Below are positions 16,911 through 27,600 of a stretch of 64,000 bases of DNA, piece by piece (the stretch's first letter is position 1; each line of letters opens with the position of its first letter). Source of the DNA: Bacteroidia bacterium (lineage in GTDB: Bacteria; Bacteroidota; Bacteroidia; Flavobacteriales; Schleiferiaceae). The stretch is from NCBI GenBank assembly GCA_030424545.1, contig JAUHWL010000003.1:1-64000 (forward strand), written 5' to 3'. Below the pieces are notes generated by a model that saw only the letters and a list, made by a program, of their open reading frames with translations, searched no databases and was not told the origin of the DNA. Both the position numbers and the translations under genes were made by a program.

Positions 16911-17422
16911 TGTTGGTTGCTAAAACATGTTATTTAAGAGCAATAGAGCCAGACGATTTAGATTTTTTGTACGATGCAGAAAATGAATCGGACCTATGGC
17001 ACGTTGGCGAATTAAAGCAACCACTTAGTTTACATACCATACAAGCTTATTTAGATAACGCCCACCAACCCATTGATGAGGCTAAACAAGCGCGCTTTGT
17101 TATTTGCACGCAAAACCATATCAGGGTGGGCATGGTAGATCTTTTTGATTATGATGCAAAAAACCAAAGAGCAGGTATTGGCATTGTTATTTTAAAAGAA
17201 TGTAGAGAAAAAGGATTTGCCAAAGAGGCCATTTTGTGTACGTTAGATTATGCCAAAAAGCATTTACTCTTGCACCAATTGCATTGCCAGATACAAGAAA
17301 GCAATACCAAGAGCGTAGCTTTGTTTTCTAAATGTGGTTTTACAATTATGGGCACTTTTATAGATTGGCAAAGAACCAAATCGGGTTTCGAAAATGTTTT
17401 ATTCATGCAATGCATACTTTAA
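16910..17422 (+). CDS. GNAT-family N-acetyltransferase
   Basis: The protein has 170 residues. It shows the RimJ/SpeG-type layout: LRAIEPDDLDFLYD near residue 9, the acetyl-CoA loop region CREKGFAKEAI near 98, and ESNTKSVALFSKCGF near 129. The substrate cannot be told, though this subgroup often acetylates polyamines or protein N-termini. It overlaps dapF by one base and the cytochrome gene by 13 bases, so it belongs to a tightly packed unit of dapF, GNAT, cytochrome and mltG. Confidence 0.88.
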   Translation: MLVAKTCYLRAIEPDDLDFLYDAENESDLWHVGELKQPLSLHTIQAYLDNAHQPIDEAKQARFVICTQNHIRVGMVDLFDYDAKNQRAGIGIVILKECREKGFAKEAILCTLDYAKKHLLLHQLHCQIQESNTKSVALFSKCGFTIMGTFIDWQRTKSGFENVLFMQCIL

Positions 17423-19380
17423 CCAAACGCACATATCGGGTGCTTTTTGGCGTTGTCGTTCTCATTATTCTGGTGGCAAATTGCACAGAGCAGCCTAAAA
17501 AACCAGAACTAGAAGTTGCAAAAACCTATTTAAATTTAGGCGATTCTGCCCAATACGTTGGGAAAAGTGTTTGCGCGCAATGCCATGCAGGGCATGCCGA
17601 AACTTTTTCGCATACGGGCATGGGGCAAAGTTTTGATACCGTTTCTAAAGCAAAAAGCAAATTGGCTGGCCATGTCGTTTTGTTCGATGAATTTTCGGGA
17701 TTCTCATATTTTCCGTTTTGGAAAGGCGACTCGTTGCTGATTAAAGAATTTAGGCTAGAAAACTCAGATACGGTTTACAAACGCATTCAATCTATAAACT
17801 ACATCATTGGTAGCGGTCAACACACCAATTCTCACATTTTTGCCGAGAACGGATATTTATATCAAGCCCCTTTTACGGTTTATACACAAAGCGGAAAATT
17901 AGATTTTCCTCCCGGTTTCGAGCATGGAAATAACTCGCGCTTTAGCCGCCCCATTGGCTTAGAATGCATGAGCTGCCACAACGCAATGCCAACTAAATTT
18001 GTGGCAGGTAGCGAGAATAAATTCAACATTGTAGAACGAGGCATAGATTGCGAAAGATGCCATGGCCCCGGTAGTTTGCACGTAGAAAAAATTGGCCGTG
18101 GCGATATAACAGATACCGCAACGGAGGTTGATTGGAGCATTGTTAATCCGAAAAAATTAGGTGCCGAGTTGCAGTTTCAGCTGTGCCAAAGATGCCATTT
18201 GCAAGGCAACGCGGTTTTGGCAAAAAACAAGAGTTTTTTAGATTTTAAACCGGGCATGTATTTAGATTCTGTAATGGATGTTTTTTTGCCACGCTACCAA
18301 AACAGCGATGATGAATTTATCATGGCTAGTCATGCCGATCGGTTAAAACAAAGCGAATGTTTTAAGTTAAGCAACGGGAGTTTTAACTGTATTTCTTGTC
18401 ATAATCCTCATGTTTCTGTACAAAATACAAACACCGAAATTTTTAATACAACGTGCAAAAGTTGCCACAGCAATCAAGAAACAAACTTTGATTGTACGCG
18501 CATTGTAGAAGATTTGGATGACAATAACTGTGTAAAATGCCACATGCCCAAAAGTGGAAGTATAGATATTCCGCATGTTACGGTGCACGATCATTTTATT
18601 AGAAAACCACAATTGGCCAACATTGCCGCGGTAGAAAAAGGTGAGTTTTTAGGGCTGAAGTCAATTAACAATCCGGCACCATCTCCTCGAAGCCGGGCAA
18701 TAGCCTATTTGCAACAGTTTGAGCGATTTGAAAAAAACAGCATTTATTTAGATTCGGCCGAGCAAATTTTAAGTACGCAAAACAAAATGGTGTTTTGGCA
18801 AGAGTGGGTTCATTTTTATTATTTAAAAAATAACCCATCGGGCATTTTAAAATTTTTAGAAGAAAACGGTAAAAAATCTGATTGGCTAACCAAGCTAAAG
18901 CGCACAAGTTTAAGCAATACGGATGCATGGGTAGCGTATAGAATTGCAGAGTCTTATCGCCAATTTAACGATTACGAAACAGCACTTTTGTATGCCAAAG
19001 TAGCGGTAGATTTAGCGCCTTATCACTTAGAATTTAAAATTAAGCAGAGCAGCATTTTTGCAATTAATAAAGATTTTAAAAATGCCGAAAAGGGTTATTT
19101 GTTTGTTATTAAACAAAACAAATTGTTGCCCGAAGCATGGAGTGATTTGGGCTATGTGCAACTGGCGCAAAACAATTTTTTTGATGCCGAAAACGCGTGT
19201 AAAACAGCCTTAAAATTAGACCCAGATTATACAAAAGCAAAGGTAAATTTGGCATCGGTGTATTTGGCGCAAGAAAACTTTGTTTTGGCCAGAAAATGGT
19301 TGGAAGAAATATTGAGAACAGAACCCAATAATCTGCGTGTAAAAGGCACATTAGATTATTTAAACGAAAATAATTTGTAA
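17410..19380 (+). CDS. Seven-heme c-type cytochrome with C-terminal TPR repeats
   Basis: The protein has 656 residues from the ATG at 17410. An open frame continues upstream inside the GNAT gene but lacks a signal peptide. Residues 8-25 are a signal or anchor ending at VANC. Asn just before the Cys is unusual for a lipobox, so lipidation is uncertain. Seven CxxCH motifs follow: CAQCH (55-59), then CMSCH, CERCH, CQRCH, CISCH, CKSCH and CVKCH by about residue 380. The last 160 residues contain TPR-like helices (for example AWSDLGYVQLAQNNFFDAENACKTAL in pieces). It is probably an extracytoplasmic electron carrier or a cytochrome c554-like enzyme that docks a partner through its TPRs. No oxidoreductase or quinol partner is adjacent. 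Confidence 0.88.
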   Translation: MHTLTKRTYRVLFGVVVLIILVANCTEQPKKPELEVAKTYLNLGDSAQYVGKSVCAQCHAGHAETFSHTGMGQSFDTVSKAKSKLAGHVVLFDEFSGFSYFPFWKGDSLLIKEFRLENSDTVYKRIQSINYIIGSGQHTNSHIFAENGYLYQAPFTVYTQSGKLDFPPGFEHGNNSRFSRPIGLECMSCHNAMPTKFVAGSENKFNIVERGIDCERCHGPGSLHVEKIGRGDITDTATEVDWSIVNPKKLGAELQFQLCQRCHLQGNAVLAKNKSFLDFKPGMYLDSVMDVFLPRYQNSDDEFIMASHADRLKQSECFKLSNGSFNCISCHNPHVSVQNTNTEIFNTTCKSCHSNQETNFDCTRIVEDLDDNNCVKCHMPKSGSIDIPHVTVHDHFIRKPQLANIAAVEKGEFLGLKSINNPAPSPRSRAIAYLQQFERFEKNSIYLDSAEQILSTQNKMVFWQEWVHFYYLKNNPSGILKFLEENGKKSDWLTKLKRTSLSNTDAWVAYRIAESYRQFNDYETALLYAKVAVDLAPYHLEFKIKQSSIFAINKDFKNAEKGYLFVIKQNKLLPEAWSDLGYVQLAQNNFFDAENACKTALKLDPDYTKAKVNLASVYLAQENFVLARKWLEEILRTEPNNLRVKGTLDYLNENNL

Positions 19381-19385
19381 AAAAA

Positions 19386-20435
19386 ATGTTGAAGAAATTA
19401 CTCGTAATAACGTTTGGTGTACTGCTTCCGCTGGCATTAATTATTACTGTATTTATTGGGTATGGATGGGTTTTCGATAATAACGTAAAACTGCCGGAAG
19501 GCGAGGAGCTTGTTGTGTTGGTTTATCCAGAGCAAAATCCTAGAGATATTTACCAGTTTTTGGTAGACAACGAAGTGCTAGAAAATGAGAAGAGTTTCAT
19601 TTTTGTGGCGCAGCAAAAAAAATGGAATACCGCCAAAACGGGCCGATACGTTGTAAAAAAAGGCATGAGCAATGATGATTTGGTGAATATGTTTCGTGCC
19701 GGATTGCAAGAGCCTTTAAACGTTACACTAAACAATATTTCTAGCATTGCCGATTTGGCGGGTATGGCTTCTCATCAGCTAATGGAAGATTCTACCGCAA
19801 TATTTGAGGCCTTTGTAAACCAAGAATTCTTGCAAGAAAATAATGTGGATTTTGCAACGGTACGCAGTTTGGTAATTCCCAACACGTTTGAGTTTTACTG
19901 GAATGTTACGGCCGATGATTTTAGAGACAGGTTGGTAAAAGCTTACCATGAATTTTGGAACGAAACACGATTGGCGCAAGCAAAAAAAATAAACCTTTCG
20001 CCTTTGCAAGTTGCTGTTTTGGCCAGCATTGTGCAAAAAGAAACCGCACAGTTTGATGAAATGCCTGTTGTGGCCGGCTTGTATTTAAATCGTTTAAAGC
20101 AGGGAATTTTGCTGCAAAGCGACCCAACGGTAATTTACGCCAAGCAATTGCAAGAAGGCATGGATTTAAAAATCTCGCGTGTTTTGTATGCCGATTTAAA
20201 AATAGATTCGCCTTACAATACGTATAAATATGCCGGATTGCCACCTGCGCCAATCACCATTGCAACGTCTCAAGCCATAGATGCGGTGTTGCAAGCAGAC
20301 AATCATAAATACATATTTATGTGTGCAAACCCAGATAATCCGGGGTATCACAGTTTTGCGGAAACGTTGCGCCAGCACAACATCAACAAAGAAAAATATG
20401 TACGTTGGTTGAATAAAAATAACATCAAACGCTAA
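19386..20435 (+). CDS. mltG: Endolytic murein transglycosylase
   Basis: The protein has 349 residues. One transmembrane helix lies at about residues 5-26 with the rest periplasmic. The YceG/MltG domain carries the catalytic Glu219 in ASIVQKETAQ, followed by VAGLYLNRL, LQSDPTVIYA and PYNTYKYAGLPPAPI. It cuts nascent glycan strands and sets their length. It starts 5 nt after the cytochrome gene's stop and is likely co-transcribed. Confidence 0.95.
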   Translation: MLKKLLVITFGVLLPLALIITVFIGYGWVFDNNVKLPEGEELVVLVYPEQNPRDIYQFLVDNEVLENEKSFIFVAQQKKWNTAKTGRYVVKKGMSNDDLVNMFRAGLQEPLNVTLNNISSIADLAGMASHQLMEDSTAIFEAFVNQEFLQENNVDFATVRSLVIPNTFEFYWNVTADDFRDRLVKAYHEFWNETRLAQAKKINLSPLQVAVLASIVQKETAQFDEMPVVAGLYLNRLKQGILLQSDPTVIYAKQLQEGMDLKISRVLYADLKIDSPYNTYKYAGLPPAPITIATSQAIDAVLQADNHKYIFMCANPDNPGYHSFAETLRQHNINKEKYVRWLNKNNIKR

Positions 20436-20470
20436 CTAGCACAGATGCTTTTACCAAAGAAATAAAGATT

Positions 20471-21382
20471 TTGAAAGCTAAAATTGCCCTTTTACTGGTT
20501 TTAATATCATCCCTTTTTGTAAAGGCGCAATTGCGAGATTCTACCTTTTTTCAGGTTTCGCCACAGCTTAACAAAACACGCGTAAATACGGTTGCTATTG
20601 GCGGTGGAGGCTTGGCCATAGGTTCTTTAGCCGGACTTTATTTTGCATGGTATGCAGATTATCCGCAAAGCAAGTTTCATTTTGTAAATGATAATAACAA
20701 TTGGGGGTTGATGGATAAAATTGGCCACATGACAACTACCTACAACGTTGGTTTAATTGGTTACGATATGCTAAAATGGAGTGGTGTTTCGGAAAACAAA
20801 TCAGTTTGGTATGGCGGTTTAAGTGGGTTTACTTATTTAACCATTGTTGAGGTGATGGATGGTTTTAGCGAGAATTGGGGTTTTAGTTGGGGCGATATGG
20901 CCTTTAATACCATGGGTGCTGCTTCGTTTATTGCGCAACAAAAAATCTGGAAAGAGCAGAGGATAATGTTTAAATTTTCTGTGCATATGTCAGAATACGC
21001 GCAGTATAACCCTGCATTATTGGGCGATGGATGGCAAGAACAATGGCTAAAAGATTACAATGGCCAAACCTATTGGTTGAGCGTAAATCCGTGGAGTTTT
21101 ACAAAAAACGAGAATAACTGGTGGCCCAGATGGTTAAACATTGCGGGCGGTTATGGCATAGATGGGTACGTGTCGGCCGATGGCAGCAACCCAAATTATC
21201 CGGATATAATTTCGCAGAGCCAATACTATTTAAGTTTAGATGTTGATTTAAGAAGAATTAAAGTGAAGAACGATTTTTTAAGGACAGTGCTTCATACCAT
21301 TAGCTTTATTAAAATCCCTGCACCAGCCATAGAGTTTAACCAGAAGAGTGGTGGCACACGATTTCACTGGTTGTATTTTTAA
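20471..21382 (+). CDS. DUF2279 family exported protein
   Basis: The protein has 303 residues. It opens at TTG 20471. I see no in-frame ATG nearby, and the residues that follow form a good signal peptide ending at VKAQ, so TTG is the probable start. A glycine-rich membrane-like segment (AIGGGGLAIGSLAGLYFAWY) at about 42-61 and the family motif DKIGHMTTTYNVG near 85 match DUF2279 (YfiM-like). It probably sits in the outer membrane or periplasm, with unknown function. It lies 36 nt after mltG, possibly in the same transcript. Confidence 0.8.
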   Translation: MKAKIALLLVLISSLFVKAQLRDSTFFQVSPQLNKTRVNTVAIGGGGLAIGSLAGLYFAWYADYPQSKFHFVNDNNNWGLMDKIGHMTTTYNVGLIGYDMLKWSGVSENKSVWYGGLSGFTYLTIVEVMDGFSENWGFSWGDMAFNTMGAASFIAQQKIWKEQRIMFKFSVHMSEYAQYNPALLGDGWQEQWLKDYNGQTYWLSVNPWSFTKNENNWWPRWLNIAGGYGIDGYVSADGSNPNYPDIISQSQYYLSLDVDLRRIKVKNDFLRTVLHTISFIKIPAPAIEFNQKSGGTRFHWLYF

Positions 21383-21409
21383 CGGCTAAACCTTACGGGT
21401 TGTAAGAGT

Positions 21410-21754
21410 TTACTTTTTCTTTTTAGAGGCTTTCGCTAGCGGATTGTACGCTAGGCAAACATCAACCCAAAAGGCCAAATCGTTGTCGGCATCCCAACCC
21501 TCATCGTTTATAAATAAAAAACCTTTCATTCTTTTTCCGGTAAAATCCATGGGGGCAGCTCCGGGTTTTTGCAACAATTTTTCGCCATCATCCGGATTAG
21601 ACCGAACCATTAAATTGTCTTTTACAACACCCACACACATTTTATCATCAATCATAAAACAAATGCCCCCAAACATTTTTTTTGCTTCAAAGGCAACTTG
21701 TTTTCTGTTTAATTCTATCGTTACTCGTTCTGCGAGATGGGTGTTGTAGGCCAT
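21410..21754 (-). CDS. TfoX/Sxy N-terminal-domain protein
   Basis: The protein has 114 residues from the ATG at 21754. A longer frame exists but its extra 18 codons lie within the clpB terminator hairpin, so the shorter start is chosen. The KKMFGGICFMIDDKMCVGV segment (residues 24-42) and the closing FWVDVCLAYNPLAKA match the TfoX N-terminal domain. Stand-alone TfoX-N proteins are common in Bacteroidota and are not known to control competence there. A lysine tail ends the protein. It may be transcribed by read-through from clpB. Confidence 0.88.
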   Translation of the reverse strand: MAYNTHLAERVTIELNRKQVAFEAKKMFGGICFMIDDKMCVGVVKDNLMVRSNPDDGEKLLQKPGAAPMDFTGKRMKGFLFINDEGWDADNDLAFWVDVCLAYNPLAKASKKKK

Positions 21755-21773
21755 AATATTTTTTTTTAAAAAT

Positions 21774-21801
21774 AAAAAACCCTGCGGTATGCAGGGTTTT
21801 T
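21774..21801 (-). terminator. Terminator of clpB
   Basis: AAAACCCTGC pairs with GCAGGGTTTT around a 5-nt loop, with A/T tracts on both sides. It lies 21 nt after the clpB stop. Confidence 0.85.
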
Positions 21802-21821
21802 CGTTCACTTTAATTCTTAGA

Positions 21822-24440
21822 TTAATCTTGGTAGCTTTCTGGGCTAGCCGTAACGTTCTGAAAATCTATCTTTCCGTCTTTCTCATCAATTAAGATGATG
21901 CTTTCTGGGGTAACAGTTCCGCCAATGATGGCTTTAGAAAGCTGGTTAAGCACTTCTTTTTGTATGGTTCTTTTTACCGGACGTGCACCAAATTGCGGAT
22001 CAAAACCATGTTGTGCAATAAGTTTAACTGCCTTGTTTGTACAATCTATGGTGATGTCTTGTTTTAGCAATCGCTTTTTTAAATCCTTAAGCTGTATGCG
22101 TACAATTTGCTCTATTTGATCTTTCTTTAGCGGGCTAAACATAATGGTTTCGTCTATGCGGTTTAAAAACTCTGGGCGAATGGTGCTTTTTAGCAGCGCC
22201 ATAACTTTCGCTTTTGTTTCTTCATAAACTTCATCGCTGTTTTTATCCGTCATCTGCTCAAAACCTTCTTGTATAATGTGCGAGCCAATGTTAGACGTCA
22301 TGATGATGATGGTGTTTTTAAAATTCACCAATCGGCCTTTGTTGTCGGTTAAACGTCCATCATCAAGCACTTGCAACAGTATGTTAAACGTATCTGGATG
22401 CGCTTTTTCAATTTCGTCTAGCAAAACAACAGAGTAGGGGCGTCTTCTTACAGCTTCGGTAAGCTGGCCGCCTTCATCAAAACCAACATATCCGGGAGGC
22501 GCGCCAATTAGGCGGCTTACGGCATGGCGTTCTTGATATTCGCTCATGTCTATGCGCGTCATGGCGTGTTCGTCATTAAAGAGGTATTCGGCCAAAGCCC
22601 TTGCCAACTCGGTTTTACCAACCCCGGTAGTACCAAGGAAAATAAACGAACCAATTGGTTTTTTCTCGTCACTTAATCCGGCTCTACTTCTACGAATAGC
22701 GTCCGAAACGGCTTCAATGGCATCGTCTTGCCCAACAACGCGTTTGTGCAATTCATCTTCTAGTTTTAGCAGTTTTTCTCTTTCGCTCTCTAGCATTTTG
22801 GTAACGGGAATTCCGGTCCAGCGGCTAACCACATCGGCAATATCTTCTGCGGTAACTTCTTCCTTAATAAGGGGCGAGTTGGTTTGCATTTCGGCCAATT
22901 GGCTTTCAAACGATTTTAATTTTTCGTCAGCCTCTTTAATTTTACCATAACGCAATTCTGCCACGCGTCCGTAGTCTCCGCTACGCTCTGCTTGATCGGC
23001 TTCGTGCCTCAGATTTTCAATGTCTTCTTTGGCTTTTTGTATGCCCTCAACAATTTGCTTTTCGCTTTCCCACTTAGCTTGCAACGCATTGCGCTGTTCG
23101 CGAAGGTTAGCTAAATCTTCTTTAATAAAAGCAAGTTTTTTCTTGTCGTTTTCTCTTTTAATGGCCTCTTGCTCAATTTCTAACTGCATTATTTTTCTAT
23201 CCAGAACATCAATTTCTTCTGGTTTAGAATTTATTTCCATGCGAAGTTTAGAGGCAGATTCGTCCATCAAATCAATGGCCTTGTCTGGTAAAAAGCGGTC
23301 GGCAATGTAACGCTGACTTAAATCTACAGCAGCAATTACAGCTTCGTCTTTAATACGCACTTTGTGGTGAGCTTCGTATTTTTCTTTAATACCGCGTAAA
23401 ATGCTTATCGAAGATTCTCTATCGGGTTCTTCAACCATTACTTTTTGAAACCTTCTTTCTAAAGCTTTGTCTTTCTCAAAATATTTTTGATACTCATCTA
23501 GAGTTGTAGCACCAATGGCTCTTAACTCGCCTCGTGCCAAAGCAGGTTTTAGAATATTGGCGGCATCCATGGCGCCTTGTCCGCCACCGGCACCCACCAA
23601 AGTGTGAATTTCATCGATAAACAAAACTATTTCACCTTCGGCAGAAATTACTTCTTTTACAACGGCTTTTAGGCGCTCTTCAAATTCTCCTTTGTATTTG
23701 GCACCGGCTATAAGCGCACCCATATCTAAAGAGTAAATGGTTTTGTTCTTTAAGTTTTCGGGCACATCTTCTTGTACAATTCTGTGTGCTAAACCTTCGG
23801 CAATGGCTGTTTTACCAACTCCGGGTTCTCCAATAAGTATGGGGTTGTTTTTGGTTCTTCTAGAAAGAATTTGTAGCACTCTTCTAATTTCTTCATCACG
23901 GCCAATAACAGGGTCTAGCTTATTTTGCTGCGCTAACTGATTTAAATTTTTGGCGTATTTGTTTAAAGAATTGTAGTTGTCTTCGGCACTTGCACTAGTT
24001 ACTTTTTCGCCTTTTCTCATTTCTGCAATGGCAAGCTTTAATTCTTTTTCAGAAACACCTGCATCTTTAATCAGTTGTGCAACTTGGTCTCCCGAAGCCA
24101 AAATTCCAAGCAATAGAATTTCTAAAGACACAAATTCGTCTTTCATGTCTTTAGCAAATTTGGTAGCCTTGTTTAGGGCATCTTGCGCAGATCTGCTTAA
24201 CATTTGTTGACCGCCCGTAACTTTAGGGTAGCCATCTACCATTTTATCAATGGCGGTTTTTACGATGGATGTATTTACCCCCATTTTATTAAATAGGTGA
24301 GCTATTATGTTGTTGTCGTCAGATAATATTCCTTTTAGAATGTGCCCGTTTTCTATGGCTTGATTGGAATATTCTGAAGCCAGCTGTTGCGCATCTTGTA
24401 GCGCTTGCTGTGTTTTAATGGTGAGATTATCTATATTCAT
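21822..24440 (-). CDS. clpB: ATP-dependent disaggregase ClpB
   Basis: The protein has 872 residues from the ATG at 24440. A frame 10 codons longer is open, but [18 protein letters not shown] is the family start. The order is an N-domain with two Clp repeats (1-145), then AAA1 with Walker A GEPGVGKT near 203 and FIDEIHT. The ClpB-specific coiled coil (about 400-520) follows, then AAA2 with Walker A GTTGVGKT near 598 and LLDEIEKAH. It extracts proteins from aggregates together with DnaK. The coiled coil separates it from ClpA and ClpC. No CIRCE-like repeat was seen upstream. Confidence 0.97.
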   Translation of the reverse strand: MNIDNLTIKTQQALQDAQQLASEYSNQAIENGHILKGILSDDNNIIAHLFNKMGVNTSIVKTAIDKMVDGYPKVTGGQQMLSRSAQDALNKATKFAKDMKDEFVSLEILLLGILASGDQVAQLIKDAGVSEKELKLAIAEMRKGEKVTSASAEDNYNSLNKYAKNLNQLAQQNKLDPVIGRDEEIRRVLQILSRRTKNNPILIGEPGVGKTAIAEGLAHRIVQEDVPENLKNKTIYSLDMGALIAGAKYKGEFEERLKAVVKEVISAEGEIVLFIDEIHTLVGAGGGQGAMDAANILKPALARGELRAIGATTLDEYQKYFEKDKALERRFQKVMVEEPDRESSISILRGIKEKYEAHHKVRIKDEAVIAAVDLSQRYIADRFLPDKAIDLMDESASKLRMEINSKPEEIDVLDRKIMQLEIEQEAIKRENDKKKLAFIKEDLANLREQRNALQAKWESEKQIVEGIQKAKEDIENLRHEADQAERSGDYGRVAELRYGKIKEADEKLKSFESQLAEMQTNSPLIKEEVTAEDIADVVSRWTGIPVTKMLESEREKLLKLEDELHKRVVGQDDAIEAVSDAIRRSRAGLSDEKKPIGSFIFLGTTGVGKTELARALAEYLFNDEHAMTRIDMSEYQERHAVSRLIGAPPGYVGFDEGGQLTEAVRRRPYSVVLLDEIEKAHPDTFNILLQVLDDGRLTDNKGRLVNFKNTIIIMTSNIGSHIIQEGFEQMTDKNSDEVYEETKAKVMALLKSTIRPEFLNRIDETIMFSPLKKDQIEQIVRIQLKDLKKRLLKQDITIDCTNKAVKLIAQHGFDPQFGARPVKRTIQKEVLNQLSKAIIGGTVTPESIILIDEKDGKIDFQNVTASPESYQD

Positions 24441-24549
24441 TTTGTATTGTTTTATTGATTCTACATCCATTTTATCAAAAGCAAAGCCAATGGCCTTTGC
24501 TAAGTCATTATGTCGCGAAACTCATATTATTTCTGACTATATGTCAAAA

Positions 24550-24580
24550 AAAATCCCCTTGAGGTTATCAAGGGGATTTT
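24550..24580 (-). terminator. Terminator of the 1598-residue T9SS gene
   Basis: A 12-bp stem (24551-24562 with 24568-24579) with a 5-nt loop is flanked by A and T tracts. It lies 22 nt after the stop of the T9SS gene on the minus strand. Confidence 0.88.
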
Positions 24581-24601
24581 AAATATTAAGAAGGCTAATG
24601 A

Positions 24602-27600
24602 TTATCTAACCATCATTTTCTTGGTGATTTGTTCGCCATTAACTTGAATCGCTACAACATACATTCCAGGTGCCCAACCAGTAACATCAAATTCTAAGCT
24701 ATTCACGCCAATTTCAGAACGATCTGCAAACGATAGCATTTCTTGTCCTAGCATATTATAGATACTTACTTTAAGGTCAGCTGGGGTATTCATAAAGTAA
24801 GGAATACGCGTAAGTCCATTTGATGGGTTTGGAATTATATTTCCAACATCAATAAAGTCTAGGCTATTCATTTCTTCTACACCAATAAAGTCATCTGGCG
24901 TATCAGTACCATCTCTTTGTTTCATACAGAAATCATCAATGGCCCATCCTTGATATTCGAAAGATTGATCTGAGGCAAAACGGAAACGCAACACTGATTT
25001 ACGATCTTGATCAAACTGAATAGTTAATCCTGATTTAATCCATCCACCAGACTCACCAGACCATCCTGGGTTTAAGATGTCTAATGAAGTAACATGGTTG
25101 GTATTGTACCAGTGTACTGAGGTATCAGGGAATACATACCCAATTGTTCTCCAATTAATACCTCCATCAAAGGTGACATCTATTGTTCCACCATCATGAT
25201 ATAGTTCTGTTTTAAAGTTATGCCAGAAGCTAATGTCATAAAGTTTGAAAGAATCAGTCACAAATACTGGTGTAAACAAGCTAGAACTATCTCTAAGTTT
25301 ATAGTTGTTGTTCAATTTCGTCATCCAGGCATTGGGCGCACTATGCGCACCAATAATTGGTGCTTGATTTGGTGTGCCTTTTTCCCAAGAAACTAGGCCA
25401 CTTTTCTTTGATGTATTAATTTCAATCCAATCAATTTGATTTGGGTCATCAAAATTATTACAGTAATCAGGATCTGCAGCCGTAAAAGTAATTTCATCCA
25501 AAACTTTAAATACTTCACACAAAGTATCATCTGGTGTAAAGTTGTCTTGTTTATTATTTGGACGAGACGTGGCTACACAAATGGTATGTGGACCGCTAAT
25601 TGGATTTTGCCATTTTATATTAAAATCTACCCAATCAGAAATTTTTCCTGTTATTAGGTTAGGAGAGAAGACTACTTTTTGAGGTGTTGTCCATACTCCG
25701 TCTATGGCGTAAGAAACCATACACGAATCAAGCTTTTTAGCCCCTGTATTTTGTACTCTAGCCTGAACTGTTGCCGGTTGATTTGGCATAAGCAGGTATT
25801 CTTTGGTCTCAATAGCGTAAGGTGCGGCACTGTTCTGTGGAGGGATTCTAATCTCCACGTTATCAACACCCCAACCAGTAGATCCACCACCGGCAGAAAT
25901 ATGATTCCATCGTAAGATTAATGGAGAGCTAGACCAGTTATAGATATTCAAAGGCCACATACTTGTAATCCATCCGTTTGTGCTACCTGGAAGAGCTGCT
26001 GAATTTTGAACAAAACCAGCCCCATTATTAGCTGCTGGGATGTTTGCTCCATTGTACCAATTAATACCAATTTCGTCATCAGGATCGTCAAAGCCCAATG
26101 GTAGCCAATTTGCTCCCGTTTGATATTCTACTACACCTACATCATTGCTACCAAAATTAAATTTATGGCTAAACCATAGTTGAGCACCAACAATGGTATC
26201 AAATCCCATAAACCTAGGAGCGTTTAAGTACTCATTAGAACTTGGATAAGACGTATAAGGCCAGTACAATGAGTTATATGAGTTCGGTGTACTTGCTGGT
26301 GTTGCGGTAGATTCTATCTTAAATATTCTGTAATCTCCACGTTGCCAAAAACCAGAAGCCGTTCCTCCATTACAATTGTCAAAATCTTCGCTAAACCCTG
26401 TTTGAATGGAGGTCATAGGCCATCCAACAGAACGTTTACAGAATGAATTATTAAAAGAATATGTATCTCCTGTTTTGTTAGTAGATGCACAGATTTCAAA
26501 ATCGCCAATAGGGTAATTTGGCATTGCTGAGGCTGGAACAGCATAAGCATATTCTGCTCCTGCTGCAATTGTACCTGTATAGGTAGTGTTATAGGTTACA
26601 GATATACCAGCATTTGGCCCACAAGTAGGGGTAATGGTATATGTAATTGGTACACCGGTAACCGAGTTTTTTCCAAAGTTTCTAATTACAAACACGGGAA
26701 CATCAGGGTTTGCGGTATCTACACGCTGTGAAGGGCCGTTAAAATTGATAATACCTACATCTGTATTTATTTTATCATAAATACGAATGTTATCGATAGC
26801 AATATCGGAAGCACTTCCTAAGCCTGTTTTTTGTGCAACAAAACGCACTTTAACAACTTGTCCTGCCCAACTGCTTAAGTCAGCACTTAGGTAATTCCAG
26901 TCTTTTACTGAGCTTGTTTGCATTTGACTTGGTTGCGTAACTCCAACTCCAGGAATGGCTACCCATGCGTTTGAGCCATTGGGTACAATTTGCATTGCTA
27001 AAGCACCGATATCTGTTCCGTACATATGGTACATAAAATCTAAAACAGGACTTGTTAATCCAGTAAGATCAAAACATTTAGATACAAATAGTGCGCTTGT
27101 AGGACTGGTTCCATAATTCCCTTCTGTATAGAGGTAATTTCCATCTCCGCTTGAAGAATAATCTGTTCTTGGACCTGTAGCAGCAGATGGTGTTTTTTGT
27201 GTTTTTACGTGGAATGCATATGATGCTGTTGTTGGGTCTGGAATTCTTTCCCAATCATCATTACCAACAGTTCCAGGGTTATTATTTGTACCGTTTCCAG
27301 GAACAGTTGTTGGGCCATCAAAATCTAAAATATAAGGGAAGCCCGAAAATGGTTGGTTATGTACGATTGTATATGCGTTTGTTGTATCATTTCCATTTAC
27401 TGTATCGCCAGGAACATCAGAATAAATCCAAAGTTTGTAAGTTCCATATGCACTTAAGTTAGCAGTAGGAGTAAAAGTGAAAGTGGTATCATCACCTAAA
27501 CCGAAACTACCAAAGATTGTATCTCTAATAAAAGTAGGAGGATTTGGAATAGTAGTTCCTGGTGGTGTACGTTGTATTTTACATACAACCGGCACAGCAG

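Noticed and set aside
21755-21808. An N-terminal extension of the TfoX-N protein
   Set aside because: These 18 codons lie in the clpB terminator hairpin and do not match the family.
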